A stretch of DNA of 64,000 bases from Saxidomus purpurata (taxonomy: Eukaryota > Mollusca > Bivalvia > Venerida > Veneridae). The position numbers and the translations under genes are program-made. Numbering within the stretch: the first letter of the stretch is position 1; the number at the start of each line of letters is the position of its first letter. The stretch is from the NCBI GenBank assembly GCA_022818135.1, contig JAFMSR010000001.1:6648369-6712368 (forward strand). Direction: 5' to 3'. Of this stretch, positions 25,959 through 40,000 are shown piece after piece. A model generated the notes under the pieces. It did no database searches. It was given only the letters and a program-made list of their open reading frames with translations, and was not told where the DNA came from.

Positions 25959-26102
25959 TCACTGAGTAGTGATCAATTTCACAATGGTGTCTATAATTTT
26001 ACTGCCCCTCGGACAGGTACATAAGTCCATGTGTGGATTTTGTATTTTATCTTCTAGTAAATGGTCTAGCTCTTGGCGCAACTCCCGTACCAGCTCTGCT
26101 AT
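25959..26102 (-). CDS. DHX57: DHX57 exon 27 (last)
   Basis: [19 protein letters not shown], then [12 protein letters not shown], ending LITTQ and TGA; residues 1347-1393. Confidence 0.96.
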   Translation of the reverse strand: MAELVRELRQELDHLLEDKIQNPHMDLCTCPRGSKIIDTIVKLITTQ

Positions 26103-29100
26103 CTGAAATAGGAAATTGTATAGTATCATGATCACACTTTTCTTACTTAAAGCCCCAGGATCACTTCAGATGTTACAATCACATGTAGCTATAACATTAC
26201 GTAGAAAGATGTTTTCCAGTGAAACTGACAGTTATTTGTACAAAACACATTTTCAGTGCTGCTTTTTTAAACCAAAAGTACCTCTTATAGAGTGCAGTAT
26301 TCTCCGAAAGATATTGTAAAAAATAATAAACACTTTCTGATTATAATGTTTCATGGTTTCATGCAGAAACAACATGCATACAGAAGGAAGGTATAAATCT
26401 GCATTGCTTTAGAGTAAACAGACCACAGTTCTATAATAATTCTACCAGTAAATCTATTTAATTTTGACTGCAAAACAAGTTCTACAACTTGAAGCCATTT
26501 ATGGGTCTCAAGACCCACTTCCCACAGAACCAAGAGAGAGGCAATGTGGAATTGATGTCTCTTGCCTATGGCTACTACCACCATGACACTGGCGGGCATC
26601 AAACCCTGGACCCTCTGATCCTGATGTGAAGAGCTTACCACTACGCTACAGCAGCTCCACCTTTAAAAATCTTCAGTATGTTTAAAAGTAGCATTCAGAT
26701 AACAAATATTATGTTAAAACTGACCTGATGTGACTGAGCCATGAATTTAATCCATCCGTCGTCAACAGAGAGGATAAAGTTGCCCCTGGAGAGATCAACC
26801 CCTATCTGACCCCCACCAAACAGAAGCAGGGGGTACACAGAGACCATGGTACTGTCTCTGATATATATCTGTAACAAATTATGACAGTTAAAACTCCAGT
26901 TCAGACTAATTCAGGAACTATTCACTTCAATTAAAACAAATATACACCATGAATAAACATGCAGATCTGCAATTTGCAACAAGTGAAGGTCAGATGCCCA
27001 TCTGTAAATGATCTAATCAATCACTTAAAAAGTTACAAAAGAGACCCTAGATACAAAAAACTTAATTACTGGTTCCCAGTTACAGGTGACTGCACTGTGA
27101 CCTCTTTAACACCATCTGTGACAATGTGTGTCTTGCCAAAGGACCAGAGTGACGATCAAACCCAAGTCCTCTGAATAACTGAGCAAACACCATAACCACT
27201 AGTTTGAGTTGAACCAGTGTAGACACATTATTACTACACATATCATCTTCACTGATCCTTAACCAGTTGGTAATTTTCAGCATTGCCTATCTGCAATAAA
27301 TAGAATGGACCGAAAATCTATTTAATAACTTTACCAGGTTTAAAGATTAAAAATGATAACAAAGTACCTATTCACATGGCACATTTCAAACATATAACTT
27401 GAAAACAAATATACAAGTGAATGTATCATACCCTAGTTGTTTTTACTTTCTCATGGTATACCAAGTACGGACTTTCATAATATCTCACTTGGAAATTCAC
27501 TGAAGAGGGATGAATCTTCACCTAAACAAAAATAAGTCAAATATATTATACCAGCTGCAGTGTACATGTACTCTCTTTGTACTGATACATTGTGTATATA
27601 CAAAACTGGTAGAAAGATGTTTTAAATTCCAAAACAGGTATCTGTTAGGTAAAAGCCAAACCACTAAAATCCAAATACAGTGAGTTTAAGATAATTTGAC
27701 TGTTACATGTCAGAAGTGTCTACTACTATTCAATGTGTTAACATACATGTGTTGTAAACCATTGTGTACACGATATGTCTGCTATGTCACCGTCACATTA
27801 TCCTGTATATATTGTACAAAGTGTATAGACTTACATATCCATCAGGTTTTGTTTTGAATCTGATATCCTCGGTCTTCGGTGCAACTGCAACTGTCCCTAG
27901 TAAATAAAAATTGTAAGATGTTATATGACACTATAATAATTTCAGTGTCTGATGCCCTCCATAAGAAGGAAGATATCATTAACCTTTTCCAGCGACAAGT
28001 GACTCTGCTTTATGGACCAGTGCAGATCATGATCAGCCTGATATCCATGCATTCTGATCATGATCTACACTCTTTCCTATAAATGAGCATCCTTTGGAAC
28101 AATTACTGGAGCTTTCAAAATTTAAAGTTACTGTAAACTGGGTAACATTCATGATGATCAAATTTTAGCTATTTTAGCGAATTTCTCCGTTATCTTAAAT
28201 ATCTTGCAAAAGATTCATTTCACACAGACTGTAAGACATACTATTACAGAATTATTCTTTCTTGAATAAGTCGGTCTGCACACAAATTGCGAATTTTTCG
28301 AAACATAACTTACCACCTCCCACCTGGGCATACTGTTGCTCTGGGGTCAGGACTTGGACTATATTAGGATAGAGAGCACCAACCAGTAGTGCAGAGATCA
28401 GCTTGAGATTCTTGCAGTTCAGGTTAGCCTGTGAGGTATAAATTACAACTAAAACATTTCAGGCTACCCTGTAAAATACAAAAAAGTAACATTGCAGTTA
28501 AGCTCCGCTTGTGAGATATAAAAGATAATACATTATTTAAGGCTAGCCTGTGAAACAAAATCCCAACTTCAGTTTAGGCTGCAAATTCCAGATAATATAA
28601 CAGAGTTCATGCTAGCCTGTAAAATAAAGAACATGCCAGTCTAGAATTACACTCCGTCTCACTATCGTAGTTTCATAAGAAACTTATTGATTAACATATT
28701 CTCTAGTTAATTGTGTCTGTGTTTTTGCCACCCCCTCCCTCCCCACCCAAATCAAAGATGTTGAAATGATAATGCCCATTAAACAATATCAAAAGTAACA
28801 GACATCTCAGACAGAAGTTTGGAAGCCAGATAACCCTGCCATTTCTCCAAGTAAAAGAATGAGCCCCCCTACTCCCACTGCCTGCTAAATCCCCACCCCA
28901 ACCCACAGAAGGCAGAATATAATACCTGTTTACTAGCATGCTTCCTGAATATAATTATGCCAAGAGGCCAGAAAACTCACTGTTCAACAGCTACATGTAG
29001 TGGTTCAAACTTTCCCTATGTGTACATGACCGACGTATGGTGCAAACTTTCCCTATGTGTACATGACTGACGTATGGTGCAAACTTTCCCTATGTGTACA

Positions 29101-32100
29101 TGACCGCGTATGGTGCAAACTTTCCCTATGTGTACATGACCGACGTATGGTGCAAACTTTCCCTATGTGTACATGACTGACGTATGTCATCATGTCATGC
29201 ATCAGTTCAGAAAGCACTAACCTCTGGTCCAGTGGCTGCAACCACACCATCCTCACCATGTCTGGCTAATCTTTCTACATCTTTGCTAGAAATCCCTTCT
29301 TTTACAAACCCAATGTCCGACAACAACTCAACAAACTGCTGTTTCATGCTTGACAACATCTAAAATGAGATAAATGGCAGTAAAACATAGTGTGAAATAA
29401 CTGTGTGCTTAAATAATAGTAAAGCATACTTCATCACTATTTGTTCAAGTGTCTTTAATTACATTTTCACAAGTGGTACAGATAATGCATTACACAAGAA
29501 ACCAGTTTACATATCAGAATTGTCCTATTAGATGCAAAAAATGCCATAACTCCATCAAAATTTAAAACTGAAATAAAAATTTGATCTGTACATATGTACA
29601 TGTATTTGCCAATAAAGTTCCTTAAAATCCGTTCCCTTTTAGGAGCTATCAAAGTTATGGGAACCATTTGTTTGATGCCACTGCTAACATAATAATCCTA
29701 TACTGTCACCTTCATTTCCTGTGACACACAGACTGACATGTGTGAATTAGATTTGGCACTGCTTCATAGGAGTGTACTTCAAAATCCCCTTGGTCGAAAT
29801 CCCCTTGGTCCAAAAATGGCATAGTAGTCATAATCCCCTCTATGGATTTTACAAGTGGAAAAGCATATACTGAATGAAAAAATTGTACTAAATGTTTTAT
29901 TTGTCTCTAGTTTTACTATACTATAGCGAATGATTGAAAAAAAAAAAACAATTATTGAAATTACGATGTAAAATCCATGAGGAGATTATGACTACTTTGC
30001 CATTTTTGGACCAAGGGGATTTCGACCTAGGGGAATTTGAGTGTCTCCCCTTCGTAGGATTCTATAATAGTTTATATTAATTCATTTCAGCTGAATTAAG
30101 AAAAAAACGTTCTCTCTACTACCTGGGAGTGCATTAATTGCTCTCAATACACCACACATGATGGAAACAATGGCTTATCAGACTGAGAGCCAGCAATTTA
30201 TATTACTGGTTCCATTTACAGCTAGATGGACTAAGTCACATAAAGCAGAGGGAATTTTGCCTATGTGCATACCACAAGTGGCCTGTCTGGGGATCAAACC
30301 TGGACCCTCTGGGATACTGAGCAAATGCCATAACCACTACATCATTGAGACTCATAATCAATTATAAACATTTTGTAAATTGTGTAAAAGTTGAACATTA
30401 TTTTCACTTTTATGTTGATAATAATTCACTGCAATATATATAAGCAGTTTACCTCTAATGACTTCTTGGCCAGGAAGTTATCCTGACAGAAACGATAGGC
30501 AGCCTGTCCACCATTCTTCCGAGCTTCCTTCCAACCCTGAATATAGTTTATGTCAAGTGAGTAATTTCCTAGAAAAAGGTACACATGTTTTTTGTTTTTT
30601 TTTTGGTCGACATGTTATATTCTGTACATAACACTTACAAACACTTACTTCAAACCAAAAGCACCAATTTCAAGTATGATGCTATGTGAAAGTGTAATAT
30701 CTTGAAGTTTAAATTCATTCATTTTACGCTGATCGAACTTTTTGTAATTTATACTAATAACTGTTGAGATTTCAACCTGCAAACATAGGGATAAGAATCT
30801 GACCCTCTACCTCTACACCCTAGTGCCTTAGTCTAAAATATACAAGTAGATTAAGGTACTCTTAATAAAAGGTCTCTTAAAAAATTCGCCACTGGAATGA
30901 AGACATCTTTATTTTATTAATTATATTTGGAGTGATTCTGTTATTTACATTATATGCATTAAGCATTGTAAGATGATCCGAGTTTCCAGCAGCAAATTCT
31001 AGTTTCTTTTCTGTGGCCTCGTGTTTCTTACCAAATGGGTTAACCTGCAAAGAAAGCAAGGACCCAGTCAGTCATTATAAATATAAGCAAACTTACAGCA
31101 TGGCATAGGCTGGTTCCCACAAACAACGAATGCAGCTATTTTTATTACATACTCAAATTTGCATACCATATCAATAATAAAAGATGTCAAAAATTATATC
31201 TGATGAAATTCATAACTCAAATCTAATACTATTGTGAAGACTTTCTAAACTACTGTAAATTTCTGGTTATTGCCACTTCCCTATCAAACATGGCAGCTAT
31301 TGTTACAAAAGAAAACTTGCATATGCTAGTTACCAGAAAAAATGAATGCATCCATTAATTCTTCCACGCTTAATATGTAATCATATACTGTAAATTAGTT
31401 AATTTTTTGCAATTATCTAATTTTCTCAAATTTCCCACTTTGCAAATTCAAAACTCTTGTTTAGAGCAATCTCCTTTCGCAAATTTGAAATTCACGAATA
31501 AACCTGTCTGTTCACAAATCATTAAATTCTCTTCACACAAAATTTTACCCAATTATCATTGTACAAATACACTGGTTTATGATAACGAGAACTTTACTAC
31601 ATACTTGTATGTAATTCTTCACTGTAACTGTAACTATCTATCTTCAAGTTCAAATTCTGTCCTGATCAGTAAATGTTTTGTTTGATATTTAATAACTTTA
31701 ATCCAATAGATCAGACCCCGTGCTTATTAAAGTTTCTTGAGCACATGCTCAACATGAAATCATGCTCAAGTAATATGAAGTCAAGTCAAGTTGTATTTAT
31801 TTACAAAGTCGGCTTCCATAACAATAGTCAAAAGGTCTGTTCTTGAGCTTGTGTATCTTTATATAAAACCCGACCTTGTAAATAAATATAACTTGACTTG
31901 ACTTCATATTACTTCAGCATGATTTTGTGCTGAGCATGAGATTGTGCTCAAGAAACTTTTATAAGCTTTAGGCCTGTTTTACAGTATATACTTACGAAAG
32001 GAGATTTAAAGCTTAGACAAGCTGCTATTGTTAGAGCCGAATCAAGGCATCGGAATATAGCACCCAGCAGCATCAGCTTCCCGATTCTGAAATATAATTT

Positions 32101-35100
32101 TAATGGAGTTTTAGCATTTAACTTATGCTAGATTTTTCTTTTCTATTTCAAAGTACAGTTACTTATTACCATGACCTTCAGTTAAAGAGAGATTATTATT
32201 TCAAAGTCAGTGACTCAAACCACTCAGCAATGGAGGTGGTGGGACTTAACTTTATATCATTCATACAATGCAACCATTATTCTGCTGTAAAAAGTTCCCA
32301 TAACTTAACACAACATTCTCACTTAAATGGATTTTAACATAATCAACACTGTTTAATGGTATAAGTTTAAGATAGCCAGTAATTTTATTTCACTGGTATG
32401 TGGTCTAATCTTTGGTAAGCAGGTCTCAAACCTGAACTACTTAATGATGTAACAGGGAAACTTACCTTACATCTACAGGTAATGTCCCTAAATGGTAGCC
32501 AAGTGGGGTCAACTCCTGTTAAAAAAAATAAAAAGGTTATTACCTTTATGGTAACTGTATAATGCACTAAGATCTGTTGGCAAATTTTACCAAATAAGCT
32601 CTACTGCTGTAAACTTTACAACCATGGAACTGAAATTATCAATTAACTGTCAGCCTGTAGTCCCTTACAGCAGAGACAACACAGTTTGATCTATATCTAC
32701 AAAGACCAAATGCACCAAGTCATAATTTTTTGCACAGCGTGTTTCATATTTATCTGTTCGTAAGATTAATTCTATCTAGATTTAGTTCACCCATATTTCA
32801 TTGCAATTTAAGAAATCTGAGAACAATCAACTAAAAATACTAAGAAATGTATAAAATTAAGATACACAACACCCTGTCCTAGAATGCACGGGAGAAAAGG
32901 GCAGCAGATACAAAGATTATTTACCCCGTGACTGTCCAGTGCTCCCAGAACCTCCAGCCTCTTGATTGCAGATGTGATAGCCTCATAATCTGGGGGCTCT
33001 GGTAACTTGTGTAACACAGCCTAGAAAAAAAGAAACATCTCAAATAACTGAACTGAACAGACTTTCTTGAAGTCCTTATCCTTTGAAAATCTCTATCAAA
33101 ACTGTACAAGAGATTTCTAGCAATAAAAATTCTCAGACTCTGTTGGTGAAGATTGAAGTTGAAATAAATGTGAACAGGAAAGAAAAAGAAATCATCACAG
33201 CAGAATAACCCTACCTCAACAGGAACTTTTTTAAAGATGTCCAGCATCTTTATCCTTAAGCAGATCTGTTCTAGTGGCGCTCTCTGAATTTCTGAAAATT
33301 ACATGTACACTATTGTACATACAGCGTATATACAGACTTTGATCTTTTGTATTCACATTTTCTCCTTTATACTATATGCCTTAAATGTAAGTATCCCATA
33401 CACTAGATGTAAATATTTTTTTAATTAAAATAAATCTTTGAAAATTAAGTTGGAACTTTTCCAGCATTTAATATTTTCTACTTACAACATGCATAAAAAC
33501 TTTTCACAAGAAACAGTATCTGTAGTGAGACATATTCTATAAATGTTACTGTTGGGATGTAAGGGAATATAACATCACCCCTTTCTTGCCCATGGAACAG
33601 GGCTACTTTTTTAAAGGACCTCAAACTTGAAAAAAAAATATACCAGGTACTGGCTGTTCCTGCAGATGGTGTTCAAACCTGTGACTCGTGAATAAATGGA
33701 AACAGACGCCTGACTTCACCCGCCCAGCACGACCCTTCCTCTGTAGAGCATTTGCTCTCGACACCCACACAGTGTCCAAACTTTCCATCCCTTTTTCAGA
33801 ATCATATCTATACAGAAACAGCAAGTGAACATTTTTCATTCCATGCTAATACGTTCATTTTTGATTGCTGAAAAATTCTTTTAAACTTAGCTTGATTAAT
33901 AGCTCTTGAAACTCATACCAGATGGATTAAACCTCTAAGGGAGACAAAGGGGCAAGGTGGAATTAATGGGTCACATCTTTTCTTTCTGTAACATTTTCGT
34001 AACATTTATAAATTTTCAAAAACATATGAAAATGTTATCATACAAGCATATGTAATACATACCACCATTTCAAATTCAGTAAGTTTCTTTGAAACCAGTG
34101 TAGATCATGATCAATCTGCATGTCTATGCAGTCTAATCATGATCTGCACTGTTCAAGACTTAGTAAGTTTTCAATGAGCACCTGTATGAACAATAAATGG
34201 TACAGTCAAAACTGAAAGATGGACAGGTCCATGTAAGAAAATTTGGGATGAAGGGGTTATCACCAAAATTTAAATATTATTGTCCGAATTTCATCATGGG
34301 TTCACGATCTCTCGATAGTATGGATGTTTGTTACAGCCCTACCTATGCCAAAACTGCAAATGTTTATAAATAGGTATAACCACAGAACTATGTAGTTGTA
34401 TAGCTACACTGTATTATAGATAACTACCTTTTTTCCTTCATTTTTCCAGTATCAATGACAAAGCAGACGTCATCAATGGTTATAGACGTCTCTGCAATAT
34501 TTGTTGCAATTACTATTTTTGTAACTTCATCTGGCGGCTTTCTGAAACAACAAAATAAGCCCGTTCAAAACTGTGATCAATGTGTTGTTTACCATTTACA
34601 GCATTTCGAAACCAGCGTTAGTAAGTGTTAAGCAAAATAAGACCAATAGCTGCATTTGGGTTTTGCAAGTGGTTTTAGATTTCTTCACATTAACCAGGTA
34701 TTACATAGCACAAGTTATTCTGTTATCTTAAAAATGAAAAACAACTCTTACTCAAATAAAAAAAATTTAGTTTCAAAATTTCAAGTCCCAAAATCCATAA
34801 TTTCAAACCTGCGCAGATATCTTGAACCCGAGCAATGTAGCTATATTTTTAACCTGAAAGTTATAATCTTTCTCTTATTTTAATTGTCCCATTATGGAAT
34901 TACAATAACAAATATATGAAATATATGTAGGTCTGCTTACGAGAAAACAGCGTGCTGGTCTTCTGATGACAGTGTAGAGTGCAGAGGGATAATCCTGTAC
35001 CTGAAAAAACAACACATGTTGTCTAAAAAAGATCGAGGACTGCCATCTTTTAATTGTCTTGTAGAAAACGTCCTTTGTTAAACAAAGATTTTTTAATATG

Positions 35101-37023
35101 TCTGATACAGAATAAAACCCCCCCCCCAAAAAACAAAACTTAAAAGACTCCCCCAGCGCCACTGGAGTGCAGTTAGTAAACCTTGTAATAAATAGGCTCT
35201 ATAAATAAAACTTCAAACACCTTAGTTAACTCAATACCCCCCCCCCCTTATGTAAACTAGAGCTATCACTAAATGTGATTAATACCCCCAAAAGACTGCT
35301 TTATAAACTGAGGAAGTTCATAGTAACAGAATACCTTGCAAACAAACTAAAGAGAGATTTGTTCTTGGCAATAACTCTGTTATTTGTCAAGATAGTGTCA
35401 TGGTTCTTGTACACTCCTTTCTCTCAATAACCATTGTTAATGTACCAACATAGTTTTGAATTATGCTCGGATAAGTAAAAGTAAAAAGGGCAATAACTCT
35501 GTAATGAGTAAAGATGGTACTGTTCTTTTGCACTGCACTTCAAATCTTGTGCTTGACGTTAAGGTTGTTTATTCCACTTGTATGTTTTGTAATAATGCTC
35601 CGGACAAGGAAAAGGAACAAAGGGCATCTCTGTATTGGTCAAGATGGAGTTATGGTTCTTGTCACTGCACTTCCTCTCATTGTGCTTGACCTTGTATGAG
35701 TTGTATTGAATTCAAACTAGTAGTTTACAATTATGCTCTGGACAAGGAAAAGTAACAAAGGGCATCTCTGTAATGAGTCAAAATAGAGTTATGGTTCCTG
35801 TGCACTGCACTTCCTCTCAATGTACTTGACCGTTGTAGAGGTTGTATTAATTCCAACAGTGTTTTCAAGTTATGCTCTGGACAAGGAAAAGTAACAAAGG
35901 GCATAAATCAGTAAATACTCAAGATAGGTTATGGTTCTTGTACACTGCACTTCCTATGAATGTGCTTGATCATTGTATGAAATTGTATTGAATTCCAACT
36001 AGTGTTTTTAGGTTATGTCGGACAAGGAAAAGTAACAAAGGGCAATAACTCTGTAGTCAAGATGGGTTATGGTTCTTGTGCACTGCACTTCCTCTTAAGT
36101 GCTTGCCATTGTATGAGGTTGTATTGAATTCCACCAGTAGTTTTTAACTTATGTCGGACAAGGAGAAGTAACAAAGGGCTACTCTGTAATTAGTCAGATG
36201 GGTTATGGTTCTTGTGCCTGCACTTCCTCTCAATGTGTTTGACCATTGTAGAGAATATTGAATTCCAATTAGTAGTTTTCAGTTAGCTCGGACAAGGAAA
36301 ATGCAACAGATTGCCCGACCGACCGACCGACCGACCAACCACCGGGTGACTCCTATATACCCGCCTAAACTTCGTTTTGGGGGTATAAATACTCTTGATA
36401 GCTGCCTCCCGAGTCCTTGCTCTTAAAGAAAGAATTGTGGCGGTCTCATTAAAAATCTGCTGGTGTGCCGATATGCAGGCTGATCATGATCTACACTTGT
36501 CATAAAGTCAGAATTACTTGCCTCCAGTGGGGTAAGGGTTAAAAGTGTGTTAAGAATAAGAAACATCTACAATACATACCTGTGTTTATTCCTCATTCCA
36601 AACACAGGACTGGACAGCAACATGTCAAATAGTGTTTGAATTTCTGCATAGCCAGGCATAAACACTAGTATAGCACCATTCTCTGGAAACTGTAATGTAG
36701 TAGGTAGAGGACATTTCATTATTTTCAAAACATCACTTAAAAAAATTCAGTGTTTTTCATACTTAAAGATCTTGCAAAATTACTTCCTAATTTGAGAACA
36801 TGATACCTTTTGTATCAAAGGGACACACCTGAGACCTACTCTTATAATTAAAAGTTCCTTCAAATTGAAAATGATGTGATTCATTAGCTTGTGTTTGTTT
36901 TGCACAATTAACAGTTCAGCAGATAAACTGGCTGGGCATTTCTGTCGGTGTTTTATCAACATAATAATAATAATGTATAATGATAATGATATGAAATGAT
37001 ATATATGATAATAATAATAATAA

Positions 37024-37054
<31 letters not shown>

Positions 37055-40000
37055 TAATAATTATTATTATTATTATATTGGAAATATCAACAGTTTGTGA
37101 TGTTTTTGCTGCATATTTTCTTTCACTGTGTTTTGCATGTGTCATTTCAATACAATATTTTGAATTTGTAGCTTACACAAAAGCATAAAAACAAATGCAA
37201 TCACAATATTGCTGTTAAATTATTATCAAGTATATAGTCACATAAGATATTACCCCTAGGTCCTGCTGGTCCTTGGTTACCAACCAGGACATGAGCTCAA
37301 GCACCAGGTCAAAGTTAATCTTTGTATGATCCATTAACGCCATATTCTTCAACGTAGATTTATGATAATCTGTAAATATACTGGTGAAAAGTGACTGCTT
37401 CACTAGCCTAACATCCTCTAATGTAAAACATGTGAGCAGTGACATAATAACTATGAAATAATAACTGGAATTACTAACGAACAGTTTCACCTCCCACATC
37501 CTTATCTGAGATAGTTTTCTCCCTTTCCTTGTCATACACCATTTGCAAATTTGGTAACATAATGGCAAGCGTATTTATCACATATAAACAATGAAAATAC
37601 TGGTCATATAGTGATGTTCTCATACAACCCATCTGGATCAGATGTATTGGTCATGTGATGGTCTTAACTCTTTTTGTGACTAACACAGAAAAGTACCAAA
37701 AAGTTATATTAAGGCTTCAATTATTTTTACAAATATAACTTCACTTTTACAGCAATGTTGTATGTTGAAGCTTAAAAAAAGACAACAAATTTTTGGGTTA
37801 GGAAATTTATGTAATCTGAGACCTGTCAGGAAATTTATGTTATGCCAGACCTATCAAAACAATAGATGCCTTCTGGTAAAATGGAGTCAGATTGCAAATA
37901 AGAATTAAAGGGTTTGCTGTCTGCTGTAAAAACAAAGATGAATAATTTCATGCAGTGCTTGCCCAATCTTAGTGCAAGGGAAGGAACGTAAAACAATCTC
38001 AATGGATGAGATAAAGTACTGACAAAGTTTCTTTGGCATCAAATGAAGCACTACTCTACAAACTATGCATAAACTAACCAGTATATCTCAGATATAGTTG
38101 TTTAACTGAAAGGTTTTGGTCCTGTACCCTGTCGCTAGCTTTGTGGGTGGAGCTACTGTCACTCCCTCCATACTGCTCCTCCTCCATTGCCACGCCCCTC
38201 TGTACAGCATTCATATGTTTTAGTGGCCTTGCATAGGGAGACGATTCTTCCATTATAAATCTATTGGAAGACATAAAAAAATTATTTTTCACATTTTCTG
38301 CTTACCTAAATTCTAGTTTGAAAAGATTTTTCAACATACAGTTGAACCTGTGTTAATGGTCACCTCAAATAGGTAGCCGCCTGCAACCAGTTTTGCAATT
38401 TTACATAAAATATTCCTGTATCACATCAGCAACCTATGTGAGGTGGCCACTTTTGATGCATCCCTCAACTTGGTGCTTAAGACTGGTTTTAATTAGGGAT
38501 GGCAAAGAATATCCGGATATCCGAATATTCTTTTAGCTTCCGAATATTCGGATACGATATAGGTATCTGAGTTTCGGTAAATTCGTCCAAAAGACGAATT
38601 TCAATTGAAAACTTAAACATTTACATGTTATTTTTATGACAATAATTAATTTTCAATTACGGCCGATAAAGTGTCAGTTTACAATACCCGGTTGCTCTGG
38701 TGATGACACTTTCTGTAGTTAATCTTTAGCGATAGACAAAAGAGATTATGCAAACAAAATAGTTTCAATTTCCATGTGTGAATTGTTGAACAAACATTTA
38801 GATTAAGGAAAATTATTATTCAAGTGTTTTAAAGCCTTGTTTACGCCGATACATATGGAGAAGCGCTTACTTTAGCCATTGCAGTTATGGAGTATCTTTT
38901 TGTACAGCGCCCCGTTTTACAAACATTTAACAAGTTTATTAAATAACCTTACATTTTTTAATTAAAATGAAAATCTGTTCAGGTTGTTCTTAATTGAAGC
39001 TTTTCTTTCTCAGTCCTATTAAGTCTCCTGCAGATGTTTAAGGACTGAAGCAGCAGAAAAAGAAAATAAATGTACGTGTAACGACTCTATCACGGAGAAA
39101 ACGAAACCGAAAGTACAACAGTCCTTACAGAGTTCAACGTATATGCAATTAATTTCATCCTAATTTTATGACATGAATGATTGAATCTTATAGTCATTAA
39201 TTGTCTGACTTAAAAGATATAAAAGTAAGTTCTCGGGATAGAATATTCACTTGGCTAGGGCAACTGCTAGCTATAAATTTTACAATCGCGAAAATATGTG
39301 ACAAATTGTTCAACATCGTATTAGATTTAGTACATAAAACGACCGAATATCCGGATATTCGTTCGGAAGTCTGACCGAATATCCGAATTCCAATTCTGGT
39401 ATTCGTTGACATCCCTAGTTTTAATGTATGAATTATGCAGGGAACCATGTCTACACTGAATCAAAGATGCTTACCCAGTGAACTCAAGTACATCTTCAAG
39501 AAAATACTGGTCAACCGGAAATGTTCGTCCTGAAAAACAAAATAAATACAAAATTTTTATCCAATTCCATAAAATAAATCACATGTAATACAGCATAAAT
39601 TTTAAATGCTAATGAAAACATTAGTCAACCTGCCAACACATGCAAAAACAAAACAAAAACATGTCTGCTAAAAGTGACATCATAACTTGTGTAGTATGAT
39701 CATGATCAGTATTCATTCACTAAACTTTTAGCGAGCAACACTTCGAACAAGTAACATTACTTTCCAAACTGAATGATGGACAGGTTCATTTGATCAATTT
39801 TTAATTTAATTTATCTAATCTCGAATTTATTAATTTACTGCAATAAGAGATCAATCAGCTGGAAACAAACCTGGTATATCAACAACAGCACAACCACCAA
39901 AGAAATCTGAGAAGAGTTGAGCATTCAATGTTGCACTCATCAAGATCACCTTTAAGTCCGGACGGTTTGATAACATGTCTTTTAAATACATCATCAGGAA

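Noticed and set aside
36780..37145. 121-aa ORF with a long Ile/Leu/Tyr run
   Set aside because: Translation of an ATT/ATA microsatellite in DHX57 intron 11.
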